From: Bacteroidales bacterium
Lineage (GTDB): Bacteria; Bacteroidota; Bacteroidia; Bacteroidales; JAADJA01
Assembly: GCA_021106665.1 (NCBI GenBank)
Contig: JAIOTR010000126.1
Coordinates: forward strand, 1 to 11,085
Direction: 5' to 3'
DNA length: 11,085 nucleotides
Shown: positions 1 through 6,098 of the stretch, piece after piece
How positions within the stretch are numbered: the first letter of the stretch is position 1
Layout: every line of letters begins with the position of its first letter
Position numbers and translations under genes: made by a program
Notes under the pieces: generated by a model
The model's database searches: none
The model's input: only the letters and a program-made list of their open reading frames with translations
What the model was told of the DNA's origin: nothing

Positions 1-105
1 CTGCAAGAAGCCAGCACCACTACCAGGCTACATACCAACATGCATTTCACTAAAGAAGACACTTTCAATCGAGTAGAATTTGTAATTGAATTGACACAAA
101 GTTAA
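1..105 (+). CDS. 3' end of an unidentified gene (partial, cut by window start)
   Basis: Reading frame 1 is open from the first base to a TAA at 103-105, giving 34 residues that end in RVEFVIELTQS. The alternating hydrophobic/charged pattern at the end suggests a final beta strand. No start, domain or family motif is visible in this piece, so I do not assign a function. After it there are about 120 bases of AT-rich DNA with no recognisable terminator before the tRNA promoter. That this is a real gene end, not a chance open frame, is an inference from its position at the edge and its ordinary codon use. Confidence 0.45.
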   Translation: MQEASTTTRLHTNMHFTKEDTFNRVEFVIELTQS

Positions 106-227
106 CAGGAATAAAAAAACTTTGTTAATGTGCTGAATTTATTTGTTATCAAAATAATGTTAATATTCTAAAATCTGAATGTAAACTACTGAATAGCAAC
201 ATCTTTACAATATTTTCATATTTTTTC

Positions 228-257
228 TTGTCAAAAAAAATAAATGATATATATTTG
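228..257 (+). promoter_or_regulatory. Bacteroidota-type promoter for the tRNA-Val gene
   Basis: TTG at 228-230 and TATATTTG at 250-257 are separated by exactly 19 nt. This matches the Bacteroidota housekeeping sigma consensus (-33 TTG, -7 TAnnTTTG). It lies about 35 nt upstream of the mature tRNA 5' end, leaving room for a short leader. Confidence 0.7.
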
Positions 258-291
258 CACTCCCATTTCGGGGAATGTTCTATAAAAATTT

Positions 292-366
292 GGGAGTTTA
301 GCTCAGTTGGTTCAGAGCACCTGCCTTACAAGCAGGGGGTCACTGGTTCGAATCCAGTAACTCCCA
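292..366 (+). tRNA. tRNA-Val (anticodon UAC)
   Basis: A complete cloverleaf can be folded by eye. The acceptor stem pairs GGGAGTT (292-298) with AACTCCC (359-365), and the discriminator is A366. The D-arm stem is GCTC/GAGC. The anticodon stem is CCTGC/GCAGG (320-324 and 332-336) around the loop CTTACAA, which places the anticodon TAC at 327-329. The T-arm is ACTGG/CCAGT with loop TTCGAAT. The anticodon UAC reads GUA and other valine codons. CCA is not encoded (CTA follows the discriminator), so the end must be added after transcription. It has its own promoter upstream and a hairpin terminator 8 nt downstream, so it is probably a single-gene transcript. Confidence 0.96.
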
Positions 367-373
367 CTAATTT

Positions 374-395
374 AAGCCACTAAGTGGCTTTTTTT
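374..395 (+). terminator. Rho-independent terminator of tRNA-Val
   Basis: AAGCCAC (374-380) pairs perfectly with GTGGCTT (384-390) around a 3-nt loop, followed by a T run continuing to 395. It ends only 4 nt before the ATG of the GIY-YIG reading frame, so that frame is unlikely to be expressed strongly from the tRNA promoter. Confidence 0.88.
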
Positions 396-399
396 ATTT

Positions 400-597
400 A
401 TGCCCTATTATTTTTATATTATGTATTCCAACAATATAGATGGATACTATTTTGGTCATACTTCCAATCTATTAGAACGAATAGGGAAACTTAACACAAA
501 TAAAAGAATTGAGCAGTTGATTGCTAAAGGTTCAGAGCATCCCGTATGGGAGGGTCACTGGTTCTGCCGAAGGCATCCCTTTGGGGGAATCCAGTAA
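400..597 (+). pseudogene. Internally deleted GIY-YIG nuclease with a tRNA-encoded tail
   Basis: The 65-residue frame begins like a small stand-alone GIY-YIG (UvrC N-terminal type) endonuclease. FYIMYS (residues 5-10) occupies the GIY position, YYFGHT (16-21) the YIG position, and NLLERI (23-28) carries the conserved Arg that normally follows. The match breaks at about residue 29. The text then resumes with NKRIEQLI (34-41), which resembles the end of the domain, so the central 40-50 residues with the catalytic Glu are missing. From about residue 43 the codons are those of a rearranged tRNA-Val copy (529-604), and the stop codon TAA lies inside the copied T-arm/acceptor sequence. A full domain is about 80-90 residues, so this one should be catalytically dead. 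It could still be a translated small protein or a passive relic of a mobile unit. The family assignment rests on the N-terminal motif; the internal deletion is inferred. Confidence 0.6.
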
Positions 598-604
598 CTC
601 CCAC
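529..604 (+). repeat. Rearranged partial copy of tRNA-Val
   Basis: Three blocks repeat the real tRNA exactly and in the same order: GGTTCAGAGCA (529-539 versus 309-319, D-arm), GGGTCACTGGTTC (552-564 versus 337-349, variable loop and T-stem) and GAATCCAGTAACTCCCAC (587-604 versus 350-367, T-loop to 3' end). Between the first two, the anticodon arm is replaced by a short TCCC-GTAT-GGGA hairpin (540-551). Between the last two, 22 nt (565-586) interrupt the T-loop after TTC. The 5' acceptor strand is absent, so this cannot be a working tRNA. Confidence 0.88.
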
Positions 605-611
605 AAAATTT

Positions 612-648
612 AAAACCAGATATTTAGCTCATAAATATCTGGTTTTTT
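612..648. terminator. Strong, probably bidirectional hairpin terminator
   Basis: A perfect 15-bp stem (612-626 with 632-646) encloses a 5-nt loop (GCTCA) and is followed by a T run to 648. The upstream flank is A-rich at the stem base, so it can also act for the convergent hipT transcript arriving on the minus strand. It sits 8 nt after the tRNA-derived repeat and may be a displaced tRNA terminator or part of the GIY-YIG unit. Confidence 0.8.
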
Positions 649-745
649 GTTTGTTATAATCGAAATACCCGGCGTTGTTAGAAAGTTTTTACTTGTTTTA
701 TTTTGTTTTGAACTGTCTCTTTTGTTGCGTATGCTCAAATGTAAT

Positions 746-1750
746 TCATTTTGTTAAAAAGTGTCGTTTCGTATTGTACATCAATAAGTACTCTCTTTTA
801 TTTGGATCATCTAAAAAGGATCGATTTATTAATGTTTGTACAAAATCTTGTTTTGCCATAAAGGGAGCAAGCAGTTTTTCAATTCTACCTTCCAGGACAC
901 CAATGCGTTTAGCGAATTCAAAAAAATCTGATTTAGAAGGATGATCGCATTTTTTATATTCAGCGCTTTTAAAATTATCACTAAATAATCCTTTATCTAA
1001 TGCAAAATCAGAATCATTAACATGTAATCTGGTATTAATCAGATCATAAGCAGGACTTAATAAATAGTCACCTTTTGAACATTCCAGTAAAGCAAAATTC
1101 TTTAAATGAGCATCTCCGTTTGAAAATAGAAAATTGAATACTACCAAAGAGAAGTATTTTTCAATTTCCACCCTCCATGCCGGGACATACTTTCGTATCA
1201 ACAGGCCAATTTCTTCGTAACTGTATTCATATTTAAAATTAGGACCCCAATTATCTTTCGTTTTTCCAGCCAATGATGCAAAATCTTCCTTTCCCCATTT
1301 TTCATCTGTCTTTCTTACATCAAATCTTTTAGTAATATAAGCTGGCAAACCATTTTTAAAAAATATCAAAGCATTCTCAGCAACATTAATTCCATAAACC
1401 TGTTTTGCTATTTGCATTGTTAGGTGTTCGTTTGCCGGAACAAGTTCAACATTTTTTAAATCTCTTGGTATAGGTTTTAATATATATGTCCCTTGTTCAT
1501 TTTCTTTTGTAAGTCGTAAAATGTTTTTGTCAAGAATTAAACTTAGTTTTTCCTGAACACCTGAAATAGAAATATATTTACGGTTTTCCAAAAACTGTTC
1601 CGCCACTTCTGCATTAAGTTGTGGAGGGTCGTATTGCAATATATGGTTTACCTTTTTCCCATTAAATAGTTTTCTTAAACATCCGGGACTATATGTATGA
1701 AATCCCTCTGCTAAAGTTCCCGGGCAATATTTCAAATCATCTAAATTCAT
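746..1750 (-). CDS. hipT: HipT-type serine/threonine kinase toxin (HipA C-terminal kinase)
   Basis: A 334-residue HipA-family kinase lacking the usual N-terminal subdomain, which is encoded separately just upstream, as in HipBST systems. The Gly-rich loop reads SISGVQEKL (61-69). The serines flanking Ile match the SIS motif of E. coli O127 HipT, where those positions are autophosphorylated and modulate activity. K92 (YILKP) is the likely ATP-binding lysine. NGDAHLKNF (211-219) supplies the catalytic Asp213, and LSPAYDLINT (231-240) the metal-binding Asp236; their spacing of 23 equals that of E. coli HipT D210/D233. Known HipA kinases phosphorylate aminoacyl-tRNA synthetases (GltX for HipA, TrpS for HipT) and halt translation, but the target here cannot be read from sequence. 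The start overlaps the hipS stop by 4 nt (ATGA), giving translational coupling. All key residues are present, so the kinase looks intact. Confidence 0.92.
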   Translation of the reverse strand: MNLDDLKYCPGTLAEGFHTYSPGCLRKLFNGKKVNHILQYDPPQLNAEVAEQFLENRKYISISGVQEKLSLILDKNILRLTKENEQGTYILKPIPRDLKNVELVPANEHLTMQIAKQVYGINVAENALIFFKNGLPAYITKRFDVRKTDEKWGKEDFASLAGKTKDNWGPNFKYEYSYEEIGLLIRKYVPAWRVEIEKYFSLVVFNFLFSNGDAHLKNFALLECSKGDYLLSPAYDLINTRLHVNDSDFALDKGLFSDNFKSAEYKKCDHPSKSDFFEFAKRIGVLEGRIEKLLAPFMAKQDFVQTLINRSFLDDPNKREYLLMYNTKRHFLTK

Positions 1751-2076
1751 TCCGACTGAATAAGCTTTACTGTTATAGCACCAATTGTATCATATTGAGC
1801 AGTTGCGGCAAGTAATCCAAAAGAATCTTCTTCATCAATTTTTAATTGAATGCTTTGAAGTTTTTTGTTCACTCCTTCGCTTAGCATATTAGAGAAAAAC
1901 GGAAATAGAAATTTACTCCTATATTCCTGTTGCGTTTTAGGAAAAGTTAAACTAATGGCAGGTTTCATTGTATTATTTAGATAATTATTGTCATACCGAA
2001 AAACATAACTTTTTCTGTTTTCTTCAGTAAGTATACCTGTTAATATTCCATTTCGACATATTTCCAAGGATCTCAT
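1747..2076 (-). CDS. hipS: HipS-like protein (stand-alone HipA N-terminal subdomain 1)
   Basis: The 109 residues correspond to the N-terminal subdomain of two-component HipA (the Couple_hipA type). Visible features are an opening beta strand and NG turn (LEICRNGILTG, 4-14), YVFRYDNNYL (24-33), AISLTFP (40-46), the family signature LFPFFSNMLSEG (57-68), and a C-terminal FGLLAATAQYDTIGAI (86-101), which is the usual end of this subdomain. In E. coli O127 the equivalent HipS is the antitoxin that binds and inhibits HipT, while HipB mainly supports DNA binding. The gene is 4 nt downstream of hipB and overlaps hipT by 4 nt, so all three are probably one message. Oddly, the protein contains no tryptophan, although the E. 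coli HipS inhibits through a Trp inserted in the kinase active site. A split caused by a recent frameshift in hipA is unlikely, because the ATGA junction is clean and the partition matches known HipBST operons. Confidence 0.85.
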   Translation of the reverse strand: MRSLEICRNGILTGILTEENRKSYVFRYDNNYLNNTMKPAISLTFPKTQQEYRSKFLFPFFSNMLSEGVNKKLQSIQLKIDEEDSFGLLAATAQYDTIGAITVKLIQSE

Positions 2077-2080
2077 TTAA

Positions 2081-2290
2081 TCAGAATTTCTTTTTTATTT
2101 CAAGCCTCAATTCCAAGCCCAATACTTCACTTAGTTTAATCAATACATTCAGTGATGGATTGCCTTTTCCTCGTTCTAGTTTGTATAATGTATTTATGCT
2201 TATACTGGCCAATTCTGCAAGGTGTGGCTGGGTTATTCCCAATTCCTTTCTCCGGTTTTTTATAGATTCACCAATCTGATTGACTAACAT
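2081..2290 (-). CDS. hipB: HipB-type XRE-family antitoxin/repressor
   Basis: A 69-residue protein that is almost entirely a Cro/C1-type helix-turn-helix domain. The basic first helix is IGESIKNRRKELG (6-18). The HTH core is ITQPHLAELASISINTLYKLERGKGNPS (19-46), with typical Gln21 and the LERGKGNPS turn. Closing helices (NVLIKLSEVLGLEL) and a basic tail follow. Proteins of this kind dimerise, bind palindromic operators upstream of their own operon and repress it, alone or in complex with HipS/HipT. It is the first gene of the operon, with hipS starting 4 nt after its stop. Palindrome-like TCACA-containing sequences lie directly upstream and are the likely binding sites. The ATG at 2290 is the only sensible start. 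Being short, it could be any XRE regulator; the hipB role comes from the neighbours. Confidence 0.88.
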   Translation of the reverse strand: MLVNQIGESIKNRRKELGITQPHLAELASISINTLYKLERGKGNPSLNVLIKLSEVLGLELRLEIKKKF

Positions 2291-2308
2291 TATATTGTGA
2301 TTTTTTGG

Positions 2309-2339
2309 TAAAAATAGGATGAATTTTTTAAACTTACAA
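2309..2339 (-). promoter_or_regulatory. Candidate hipBST promoter
   Basis: On the minus strand, TTG (2339-2337) and TATTTTTA (2316-2309) are 20 nt apart, close to the Bacteroidota TTG / TAnnTTTG pattern but with a final A instead of G. It lies 19 nt upstream of the hipB start and directly beside the first operator-like palindrome. Confidence 0.4.
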
Positions 2340-2343
2340 CAAA

Positions 2344-2363
2344 AATCACATTAAAATATGATT
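2344..2363. promoter_or_regulatory. Operator-like palindrome 1 upstream of hipBST
   Basis: An imperfect 20-nt inverted repeat, with arms AATCA and TGATT, whose core TCACATTAAAATATG (2346-2360) recurs 61 nt away. It abuts the candidate hipB -33 element, where bound HipB would block transcription. Assignment to HipB is an inference from position. Confidence 0.5.
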
Positions 2364-2404
2364 TTGGGGTATATCCTGGTATGTCAATAATATAATTTGA
2401 GTAT

Positions 2405-2424
2405 ATTCACATTTTAATATGGGT
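2405..2424. promoter_or_regulatory. Operator-like repeat 2 in the hipB/TPR-CHAT intergenic region
   Basis: TCACATTTTAATATG (2407-2421) matches 13 of 15 positions of the core in palindrome 1, with a 61-nt centre-to-centre distance, close to six helical turns. Its outer arm is less symmetric. A weaker third half-site (TCACAATATAATG on the minus strand) runs into the hipB start codon. The rest of the 330-nt gap (2291-2620) shows only AT-rich sequence and no further gene. Confidence 0.4.
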
Positions 2425-2596
2425 TTTATATTTATTAATAATGTGCAAAATTGCAGTCTTCCCCCATTAAGTGTAAAATAAGTATAGAACAAAAATTACT
2501 TTTTTTGTAAATTACAGAATCCAGTTATAGTATGTCTGTTTTTAGGTTATACTGACGGAAATCAGGTTTGCAAATTCAGAAATAAAAAATAGTTCA

Positions 2597-2604
2597 TATC
2601 TTTA
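2597..2604 (+). promoter_or_regulatory. Possible -7 element of the TPR-CHAT gene
   Basis: TATCTTTA resembles the Bacteroidota -7 box TAnnTTTG except for the last base. No TTG lies at the proper distance upstream. If used, transcription would begin near 2611, which would leave almost no leader for the ATG at 2621 and favour the ATG at 2639. Confidence 0.25.
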
Positions 2605-2620
2605 TACTAAAATATGGATT

Positions 2621-5600
2621 ATGCCCAATCTGCGTCCAATGAAACCGAAATTAATAATTGCTATTTCAATTAAAGTATTCCTAATCATTTCTTTGAATAT
2701 CAATTGTCAAACTTGGCAACAATCAGATAGTCTACGCCAGGTATACCAAAATAAATATAGTTATGATACAGCTTTAATATACGCTGAAAAGGCATTGCTC
2801 TCTGCTGAGGAAAATGTTGGTTTATACGATACTATTTATGCCAACATGTTATATGAAATGCTATCGGTACATTATGATTTAGGTAATTATGATAAGGCAA
2901 TCGAATATGGATTGAAGGAAACTGAACTACGAAAAGAGATACAAGGTGAAACACATATCCAATATGTGGGATCACTCTTGAATTTAGGTCTTTGCTATAA
3001 ATTGGCAGGAGATTATAAGACAGCCCAATCAACCTATATTGAAGCTGTTAATCTATTCAAAAATCATCTTGGTGAAATGTATCCCGAATATATTATCGCC
3101 CTAAATAATCTGGCTGCTTTGAATGCAACAATAGGTTTGTATAAAGAGGCAGAATATTTATATGTTAAGGCTATGAATATCTGTCGGAAACTATTGGGTG
3201 AGAAAGATCCGGAGTATTTAAATTTACTAAATAATCTGGCCCAATTATACCTTGAAACAGGAAAATATGAAAAAGCGGAAAAATGGTTTATAGTAGCAAG
3301 AGATTTATATAAAGAGGTGTTGGGAGAAAATCATCCTGAATATGCCATTGTATTAAATAATATGGCGGGACTGTACTTCTATTTGGGCGATTATGAAAAA
3401 GCAGAGATTTTATTTAAGGAAGTGATCAATATTGAAAAAGAGATTTATGGAGAAAAACACACCTCCTATATTTTTACATTAATCAACGTGGCAGCATTTT
3501 ATACGGAGATTGGAAGATACAGGGAGGCTGAGGATATATTGATCAATGCACAAAATGTATTTAGCGAGACCCTTGGTGTAAAACATTTATATTATGCTAT
3601 AACCTTAACCAACCTTGCTGATTTATACCTAAAAATGGGGAATTCCCTAAACCTGAACATTAATAAAATTGCAATTTACAATAAGGCTGAACCCTTATAC
3701 CTTGAGGCCATCAATATTGAAAAAGAGATTTTAGGAATAAACCATCCCAGATATGCTAATTTATTTATCAATTTGGCGCGTTTGTATATGGCTATCGGAA
3801 ATACGGTTTCGAATGTTGAAGATGCAAATAAAATGTATCAAAAAGCTGAGCCGTACTTTGTTGAAGCATTGAAAATCCATAAAGAAGTACTCGGTGATAA
3901 ACATCCAAATTATGTATTTACCTTATATTATTTGGCGGAGTTATATCACTTAATGGGTAAACAAAAACAAGCCGAATCTATGTATAAAGATGGAATTGAA
4001 ATTACAAATCATAATATCACAGAAAACTTTTCTTTTTTGTCGGAAGCAGAAAAGGAAAACTATTCAAAAGATGCATTGGTTCATTTTCAAAAATTTAACT
4101 CTTTTGCTTTTGAAAGAAAAAGTTCCAACCCTGAAATCGTAAATGAAGTATTCAATATTGCTTTACAGAATAAGGGATTATTATTAAAGTCAACTACTAT
4201 TTTACGTGAATCAATATATAGCAGTTCTGATACTTCATTGGTGAATAAGTTTGAAAATTGGATTGATTTTAAAAAAGAGCTTTCACGGCATTACTCTCAG
4301 GTTGATGTTAAAGATGAGGATGCTATTAAATTTCTGGAGGATCAAACTAATATTTTGGAAAAAGAACTGGCAAAAGGTTCCCATGAAATTATTGCTTTTA
4401 AGCAGTCTTTGCAGACAACCTGGGAAGAAGTGAGAGAAAGCCTCAAGCCGGAAGAAGCAGCCATTGAGTTCATTCATTTCGATTATTTCAATAAAACCTT
4501 TACCGACAGTACTTTTTATTTTGCTTTGGTAATTAAGGAAGATAGCAAATACCCGGAAATGGTTTATTTATTTGAGGAGGATCAATTACAAAAAACCATT
4601 AAAAGATCTTCAAATATAAATACTTCACAACTCATAACCAGTTTATACGGCCAAAGCCGTGGTGTAGGTATTTTGAATAAAGGAAACCACATAACTTATG
4701 GCGATTCCCTTTATAATTTGATTTGGCAGCCTATTGACAGTTTATTGAATGGCATAGAAACCGTTTATTACTCGCCGTCAGGCCTGTTGCACACCATATC
4801 ATTTGCAGCAATACCGGTAGAATACAATCAATATTTATCGGATAAGTTCAACTTGAATTCCGTTAGCACCACCGGTAATTTGGTTAAAGAAGATGATAAC
4901 ATTAACTTTAAAAAAGAAGGTGTAATATGTTGCATTTACGGGGGATTAAAATTTGATGTTGACATGGAAGTAATGGTAATGAACTCAAAGCAGTACAACA
5001 GTTATAAATTTTATGAGGAAGATGAGGAATATTTTTTTGAATACGATACACACATAGAAAACTGGAATTATTTGGAAGGCTCACTTATTGAAGCAGAAAG
5101 AATTGGAGAAATTTTCAGTAATCAAAATGTACAAGTTAATTTGCTAACCGGTGAAAGCGGGAATGAAGAATCTTTTTCAAATCTTTCAGGGGTCATTTCC
5201 CCGGAAATCATCCATTTTGCTACCCACGGATATTTCTTCCCTGATCCTAAAAAACGAAAAGGGATTGATACTCTTCACACGATTCAGTATGTTTATAAAA
5301 GATCGGATAAACCTTTGCTTCGATCCGGTTTGATATTAGCAGGCGCCAATAATGCATGGCATGGTGATTATCCTGTTGAAAAGATTGAAGATGGGATTTT
5401 AACTGCATATGAGGTTTCATGCATGAATCTTTCCAATACCAATCTTGTTGTTTTATCCGCCTGTGAAACTGGCCTCGGGCAAATTCAAGGTAGCGAAGGG
5501 GTTTATGGCTTACAACGTGCATTTAAAATGGCTGGAGTGGATAATCTGATCATGAGTTTATGGCAGGTCCCTGATAAAGAAACCGTTGAATTTATGGAAA

Positions 5601-5716
5601 CCTTCTATAATAATTGGTTGGGTGGCATGGATATTAGAGATGCTTTTCTAAAAACCCAGGATAAAATGAAGCAAGAATACGACCCATATTTTTGGGCAGC
5701 TTTTGTATTACTTTAA
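2621..5716 (+). CDS. Exported TPR-CHAT protein (caspase-like protease domain)
   Basis: A 1031-residue protein. Residues 8-29 form a basic then hydrophobic export signal (KPKLIIAISIKVFLIISL); the Cys in NINC is not a good lipobox. The ATG at 2639 (Met7) would give a more usual signal peptide, so it may be the true start. Residues 70-465 hold about nine TPRs with a 42-residue period of the kinesin-light-chain/TPR_12 kind, marked by repeated LGExHPEY and LNNLAxLY blocks. Repeats 7 and 8 carry short insertions (about 341-352 and 394-406). A helical linker follows. From about 608 (LKPEEAAIEFIHF) to the end is a CHAT domain with the dyad His869 (HFATHGYF) and Cys948 (VVLSACETGLG), closing on the typical GVDNLIMSLWQVPD and FWAAFVLL. 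CHAT proteases belong to the caspase/separase clan; the TPRs presumably bind a partner or substrate. Both dyad residues are present. It stands alone, divergent from hipBST. The substrate is unknown. Confidence 0.9.
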   Translation: MPNLRPMKPKLIIAISIKVFLIISLNINCQTWQQSDSLRQVYQNKYSYDTALIYAEKALLSAEENVGLYDTIYANMLYEMLSVHYDLGNYDKAIEYGLKETELRKEIQGETHIQYVGSLLNLGLCYKLAGDYKTAQSTYIEAVNLFKNHLGEMYPEYIIALNNLAALNATIGLYKEAEYLYVKAMNICRKLLGEKDPEYLNLLNNLAQLYLETGKYEKAEKWFIVARDLYKEVLGENHPEYAIVLNNMAGLYFYLGDYEKAEILFKEVINIEKEIYGEKHTSYIFTLINVAAFYTEIGRYREAEDILINAQNVFSETLGVKHLYYAITLTNLADLYLKMGNSLNLNINKIAIYNKAEPLYLEAINIEKEILGINHPRYANLFINLARLYMAIGNTVSNVEDANKMYQKAEPYFVEALKIHKEVLGDKHPNYVFTLYYLAELYHLMGKQKQAESMYKDGIEITNHNITENFSFLSEAEKENYSKDALVHFQKFNSFAFERKSSNPEIVNEVFNIALQNKGLLLKSTTILRESIYSSSDTSLVNKFENWIDFKKELSRHYSQVDVKDEDAIKFLEDQTNILEKELAKGSHEIIAFKQSLQTTWEEVRESLKPEEAAIEFIHFDYFNKTFTDSTFYFALVIKEDSKYPEMVYLFEEDQLQKTIKRSSNINTSQLITSLYGQSRGVGILNKGNHITYGDSLYNLIWQPIDSLLNGIETVYYSPSGLLHTISFAAIPVEYNQYLSDKFNLNSVSTTGNLVKEDDNINFKKEGVICCIYGGLKFDVDMEVMVMNSKQYNSYKFYEEDEEYFFEYDTHIENWNYLEGSLIEAERIGEIFSNQNVQVNLLTGESGNEESFSNLSGVISPEIIHFATHGYFFPDPKKRKGIDTLHTIQYVYKRSDKPLLRSGLILAGANNAWHGDYPVEKIEDGILTAYEVSCMNLSNTNLVVLSACETGLGQIQGSEGVYGLQRAFKMAGVDNLIMSLWQVPDKETVEFMETFYNNWLGGMDIRDAFLKTQDKMKQEYDPYFWAAFVLL

Positions 5717-5807
5717 AAAATTTGGAGTGGCTTTTTGCTTTTAGCGATTCTTAGCAGACAATATTTGTGCTGTTTTCTTGAGAAAAATCATAAACAAGAG
5801 GTAATTG

Positions 5808-5837
5808 CAGGGCTTCAATTTGAGCCCTGTTTTTTTT
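5808..5837 (+). terminator. Rho-independent terminator of the TPR-CHAT gene
   Basis: CAGGGCT (5808-5814) pairs with AGCCCTG (5823-5829) around an 8-nt loop, followed immediately by eight T. It lies 91 nt after the stop codon at 5714-5716. Confidence 0.88.
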
Positions 5838-5943
5838 CCATAGTAACCTTATAATTCTTCTGCAAATGATACCTTTCCTTATCGATCATAGCCTCTAAAA
5901 TCCTTACTAAATCAGCCTTTGAACTATTGCCATGTAACTGATT
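5815..5943 (-). pseudogene. Possible remnant of a coding sequence in the 5717-6098 gap
   Basis: On the minus strand a 42-codon frame has a protein-like composition (SSKADLVRILEAMIDKERYH and onward) and ends in TGA at 5817-5815, inside the loop of the TPR-CHAT terminator. There is no start codon at its beginning. The same frame continues upstream, past a single TAA at 5946-5944, for about 25 more plausible codons, as a decayed gene would. I recognise no family, and chance is possible in so short a piece. Apart from this and the terminator, I see nothing else in the 382-nt gap. Confidence 0.2.
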
Positions 5944-6098
5944 TTAAGCCATTTTCTCAGTTCTATTCTTTTTAAACAATTTATTTCTACCTATAAGCAA
6001 CCTTTGGGTCTTGATTATAATCAGATAAGTAAAAAATATAATTCAATTTTACATCATTATATCTCAAACAGAATTAGAAACTTAATAAATAAATTATC

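Noticed and set aside
529..604. A second functional tRNA-Val gene
   Set aside because: The 5' acceptor strand is missing, the anticodon arm is replaced and the T-loop is interrupted by 22 nt.
292..604. attL/attR pair of an integrated island at tRNA-Val
   Set aside because: The repeats are only about 240 nt apart with no integrase between them, and the copy is rearranged across the tRNA body. A nuclease-linked mini-element explains it better.
675..944. Plus-strand frame of 89 codons
   Set aside because: It lies antisense to hipT, is Cys/Phe-rich and has no family signal. HipT motifs on the other strand are unmistakable.
746..2076. hipA broken by a frameshift into two pieces
   Set aside because: The ATGA start/stop overlap, the separate start codons and the division at the known HipS/HipT boundary fit a genuine two-gene arrangement.
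2621..5716. Protease of a type III-E CRISPR (Craspase) or gasdermin defence system
   Set aside because: No CRISPR repeats, effector or gasdermin-like gene is present in the window, and the export signal argues against a cytoplasmic role.
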